Assembly (NCBI RefSeq): GCF_910592395.1
Contig: NC_088318.1
Location: 13,950,349 to 14,014,348, forward strand
Source: Lineus longissimus
Lineage: Eukaryota; Nemertea; Pilidiophora; Heteronemertea; Lineidae
Direction of reading: 5' to 3'
DNA length: 64,000 nt
Under the pieces are notes generated by a model. The model ran no database searches and was not told the origin of the DNA. It saw nothing but the letters and a program-made list of their open reading frames with translations. A program made the translations under genes and the position numbers. Shown piece after piece: positions 59,767 through 64,000 of this stretch (positions within the stretch are counted from its first letter, which is position 1; each line of letters opens with the position of its first letter).

Positions 59767-60235
59767 AGTTTGAAACGTGCACCTAAGTTCACCATGCCCC
59801 CCCCCCTACTATAATCAGTGGATCCCTGTATCACATTGTCCATAATCAAGGTCTTAGCTTGTTGTCAAAGAGCTCTGTGTTTAATCTTGCACAAGAAAGT
59901 TAAGGTCTACCAATTTAGATCAAAATAAGGCTGTCTTTTATACGGATTAAGCTTTTGCAATTGTCAGCTAGTGCATGCAGCAGCAGGACAGCTCCAGGTT
60001 GTCCAAAGGTTTGTAGTTGTCAGATGGCCGCGTTGGCAGATGATGTTGATGACGTTGACGACCTTGGGAGAGAACGTGGAAGACAGAAGGAAAAAAGTGT
60101 ATATACATGTATATACAAAATTATCGTGCGTTTGAGTTTCCTTCTTTTGCCTGATGTCTTAGAGTTGTTTAAAAACTTTAAATATTCACCGTATTTGTTT
60201 GGAACTAAAATTCATTTCTCCAAAATAGTTAACGA
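59767..60235. repeat. ~460-bp insertion specific to channel unit 3
   Basis: Unit 2 reads aatgtagtaatgaaaattgtgtataaagg, while unit 3 splits this site after aatgtagt and resumes at gtgtataaagg after about 460 bp. The insert includes a poly-C tract (59797-59806). It has no terminal repeats or coding frame I can recognise. Confidence 0.6.
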
Positions 60236-61667
60236 AAAGTGTGTATAAAGGTGCAATATTACAGTTCACGACATGTGCTATAAAAAAAGATATGAAAAAC
60301 TGGATTGTGATTCCCCTTGTGTATCGAAACAGGCGGCGGAGAGTAATGAGTCACAGTTCGATCCAGTCCAGTGTTCCTCGATCCAGGGTTTTGAAGGTCG
60401 TTCGTCAAAAATTAAGAAATTGTAATTGAATTTGAAAACTTGCAACTGCGTCAATATGTACAGAATACATGTACATGTATATTTTATCATTGCCGTTGTG
60501 AAGACAGGCATCCAAATGCTATAAGAATACAAAGTTTCAGCAAATTTGCATGCGTGATACATGTAACTGCACTACGGCATTGTGTATAACTGCATTTCTA
60601 TTTCCCTGAGGCACAATTAAATACGAACGGTGTACCCTTTTAAGGTGAGCAACGATACGTAAAGAACGTAAGACAGATTCAAAAAGCTGATAAATGTTTA
60701 TCGTGCGTTTCGCAAACTAAGTGTTCATATATAGATGTCCGTGAGAAAAGGACTCGAGTGGATCTTCGGGACGACCAGTTCCCTTTAACATGAGTCGTCA
60801 CAACACTAATTCATATCATACATCATATCAAAGGAACAACCAAAACAATTCATCGATATTGATCGGTAGTTACGGTACACTCAGTTTGACGATAAACTTG
60901 CACAATTATAGCATGCATTCCATTCAGACGCAAAATTTCAAAAAAATTTGGATTTTACTGGAGCGCTGCATTCATGATGTGACTTCCAACGTAGCGCACA
61001 CTGTATACGTGTTTACACTGATAGGGACAGTGCAAGTATAAATGTACTACTTGAGACTCTTCGAATTGATAGTCAATATTTCGTAAAGGGGGTCGAGTGG
61101 AAGGCCATTGTCAGCATCTGCTGTTTTAGAGACTGCAAATGTACTTCTCGCTGTAGAAATATAATGTAGTCATAAGGCGAAATGACGAAAGGCAACTTGG
61201 CATCAGGCATATTGACTTTAGGCTGAAGCATGCTACTAGACATGCCATGTCTGTGAAAAACTTCATCGGTCGATGTTAAAGTATTTTTCCTTTTTTTAAG
61301 TGTTTGGAACATACCTCTCCCACCTATGTGCGCCTGATCGGCGAACAATAGTAACGAAAAGGGTGAAGACTCTCTCGGGTTCTCCTTCAAAATAACAATC
61401 CAATTTTTTTTTTTGTATTTGAATGTGAACGGAGGAACTCGAAAAACGCTTGACACTATTTCTTTGCATGTTTGGCAATATAGTACGGCCTACCTAAACT
61501 GAATTCAATACAGTCCGTTCTAGCAAATGCCATCGTTCAAATATATAATATGAAATATTTCATTGAATTCTCATCACGAGTGACCTCGACTCAGTGAAAA
61601 TAGCCCGGCATTCACGAAGCTAAGAAAATTAACCGCCCATCAGTCCAAGCAACCGAAGTCAAGCGAT

Positions 61668-61929
61668 GCGCATACGCTGCGAGCTATTTTAGTCGCTGCT
61701 AACTGCGACGGGGGCACGAAATCGTCGTGTAGACATCGCTCTGTCACAGTTCTAAGCAACTAAAGCGCCGCGCCAACGAGCGATTAAAGTGGCAGGTACC
61801 TGCGATAATAATCTGCGATAAAAACCAGCGATCTCCTGTTTTACCCGCAGACGAGTGCTCTTTTGTGGCACATAGCAGCGTTATATAATCGCAGGTAGCA
61901 GTGACTTAAATCGCTCGTGTGCGGGGCAC
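61668..61929. repeat. MITE-like element in channel unit 3
   Basis: This is the third in-array copy: left end gcgcatacgctgcgagctat then tttagtcgctgc, right end gacttaaatcgctcgtgtgc then ggggc. It is close to the unit 1 copy. Confidence 0.65.
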
Positions 61930-62745
61930 TTTAGGCTGACTGAACATTTGCAATAACATAGCAGCTTGTCGAGGTTTCTCCTCTGATGAAATAAGAAGAG
62001 AATACTTAAAACAGACAAAAACAACCGATGGATTTAAGCTACCAAAATCGAAAAACTTGTTACCTTGGCATCAACGAAACCAACTTTTTGAGTGAACGAG
62101 TGTCCCACAGTTACGTGACTTGCAAGAGATCTCCGCCGAACGTCAAAGGTGGCGAATGGATTCAGCCGGGAAAGCACAAACAATCTGACCAGAACACGGA
62201 TATATTGTGCGCTGGGTTGACGCAATCAACAGCCGAGACAGAAAATCAACAAATACTGTTCAAATGATGGCATTGTTCCACATTTACAGTGAAATTGGTT
62301 TGTTTAAGTGCCGCGTTGACATGGCAACCAACGATTCGCTATCATTGTAAACAGTGACTTATCTACAAAATGATATTTGTTCATTTTAAAAGCGCGTCAG
62401 TGCTTATTTTAAACTCTTTTTCACATTATTTTACCATGTTCAGTTACAGGAACTCGGACCATTGGCAACCCAGAGTCTCGTCGCATTGTACATTACTGAC
62501 AGCTGTGCATATGTAGCCCGTATAATCATATTTTATAATGCAATATTTAAGAACCGTCATAGTCAAGAAGGAAAAAAACGCATTTAACCGAAATTTTGAA
62601 AAAATAAAAACAACTGGGACTTTACTCCCGGGATTTCTGTAGTACTCGTCGGGCCATGTCGTGACTAACTTACTGTTCGATCATTTTTAGATATACATGT
62701 ACAAGACACCACAGCGGGAGCGGCGGAACTGTCTTTCAAAAGGAT

Positions 62746-64000
62746 TCCTCTCACCATCAAACCAAGCTTGTCAGTCTCGGGAGGTTCCAGTTGTCGCTGA
62801 AGCTGCAACAATTCCCCATTTAAAAATGTCAGTTCAGCGGGGCTTTGACAATCCCATGGTACGATGGATATTCGGACGATTTTATCATTAAGCCTGATTC
62901 ATCAAGGTTCATCTTTCAAAAGAGAGAAGGGATAATTTTGACTTGTAACGGGTCATTATGTTTAAATCAATGTTGGTAATTTGTCTTCAGCCATGTTCCA
63001 AAGCTATCAAAAAACGATTCGACGGATTATAACAACAAATATTACATGCTTACTTGACAGACGATAGAACGGCTCCCTCCGTAATCCGGGAAGATGAATC
63101 GCCTTTGGTAGCGCGCTTGTCATCTGCGCTGGGTCAATCGAATATCATTTTTAGAGAGGCGCACCCTGCTTTAATTGGCACTATTGGTTGGGTGTGATCT
63201 GTAAACATTATACAACATGCCGCCTCAAATTGCTTCAAGGTATGATTTAAATTCTCATCCAATTGAAACGCATACCATGTGAAAATCGAGCTGGGTACAC
63301 TCGAGGAAAAATAAGAGCACTTCACGTTGAGGTAAGTGCGAACGCTCCGATATCTCGTGACGTAAAAGCCTCGCACTACATGTATTCCAAAATTGGTCCC
63401 AGTCCGGATATATACTTGAAAAACGAACAACCTCTTGTCTGAAAAATGTGACCGCGTACAGAATTTGTTGGGCCAGCATATTTTAGACTTGTGGTCCGTC
63501 GTCGGCTATCCTGAACCAATTCAAACAAACCAATCACAAGAGATGATAATTGTGACGATATGACTTTCCCCAGGGGCGTATAGCTAGCTTTTGGTCTGGA
63601 GGAGGGGGGAGGCTCTGTGGCAAAAAAACACATGTCTTGGTGACTTAGGCAATGTCAGGACGTTCTGCAGGTCTCGCCATTGGTAATCGTACAAAATCAT
63701 CGCCGGCCTGGTCCAGACCGCATGGCTCAGTGTATATTTCAGCACTCCGTTCCGTAAAGTTTCTGGTCGCTGCGTCATCCTAATTTGGTCTCCTTGGTGA
63801 GGAACGAGGCCGGTCCACTGCCTCCGGAGTGTAGATTGTTAGACCGACCTGGATACAAGTCGGAGCTTGTTTCAATTCAATGCCCAGCTTCACTTTCAAA
63901 CAGCGGGACCATATTATTTCAAGGGCGTAGTAAGCGGGGATCCCCTCTGCCCGACCTCAGAGTAACCAGACTGTAAGGCCCGACCCCCACCCCTTTTTTT
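62746..64000. other. Right-hand flank beyond the channel array
   Basis: Unique sequence after the array edge. Short open frames at 63134-63778 (minus) have no splice or domain support. A ~25-bp phrase (aggccggtccactgcctccg) resembles one near 10668. I see no gene. Confidence 0.5.

Larger units (their letters stand above)
48378..62745. repeat. Tandem array of three ~4.6-kb units, each with one channel gene
   Basis: Units start at tattccgtg near 48378, 53078 and 57623 (periods ~4.70 and ~4.55 kb). The third ends at caaaaggat near 62745, where similarity stops. Identity is very high in genes and flanks. A ~97-bp spacer (52980-53077 and 57526-57622) occurs only at the two internal junctions and not at the outer ends. 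The units differ by large indels in their non-coding parts. This is a recent segmental duplication series. Confidence 0.92.

Noticed and set aside
63134-63778. Overlapping minus-strand frames near the right end
   Set aside because: No domain, no convincing splice pair, and three different frames overlap one another.

Overview
The window is nuclear DNA from an animal, most likely a marine invertebrate. The evidence is eight genes, four spliced with GT-AG introns (one probable GC-AG intron among them), ~1-9 kb introns, AT-rich non-coding DNA full of TACATGTACATGTA-like tracts, several MITE/SINE-like repeats, and metazoan domain combinations (CUB plus C-type lectin, Reeler, Ly6/three-finger, TRP-like channels). 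I see no bacterial, viral or retroelement protein-coding genes. The lineage cannot be fixed from sequence alone; a lophotrochozoan or a basal deuterostome would both fit.

Layout. (1) 0.65-7.12 kb, minus strand: a secreted mosaic protein, signal peptide-CUB-CUB-CUB-CTLD-CUB-CTLD, eight exons recovered with compatible phases, 3' end outside the window. (2) 8.06-17.9 kb, minus: a three-exon secreted Reeler-domain (putative defence protein) gene with a 9.1-kb first intron. (3) 19.7-25.2 kb, minus: a complete ten-exon bidomain phosphoethanolamine N-methyltransferase of 482 aa, whose second domain has a changed SAM pocket. (4) 28.16-28.88 kb, plus: a Tyr/Pro/Ser-rich low-complexity protein with a probable 5' UTR intron and a possibly very long 3' UTR to ~35 kb. 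(5) 36.7-43.5 kb, plus: a three-exon secreted ten-cysteine Ly6/uPAR-like protein. (6) 45.4-47.3 kb, minus: a four-exon Armadillo/HEAT-like protein with a probable GC-AG intron. (7) 48.4-62.7 kb, minus: a tandem array of three ~4.6-kb units, each with an intronless 620-codon gene for an ankyrin plus six-transmembrane TRP-like channel.

The genes do not form one pathway. The left part holds secreted recognition/defence-type proteins (CUB/CTLD, Reeler) and the middle a choline-biosynthesis enzyme. The most unusual system is the channel array: three nearly identical intronless channel genes that differ in clustered positions at the outer S1-S2 loop and the pore, each with a conserved upstream block carrying a MITE. 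The same MITE family also occurs singly at 39.5-42.3 kb. A hairpin-rich ~250-bp repeat is present as an inverted pair 26 kb apart (18.5 and 44.8 kb).

All exon models were made by eye from reading frames, splice consensus and phase agreement. Family assignments rest on motif recognition, not on a search.
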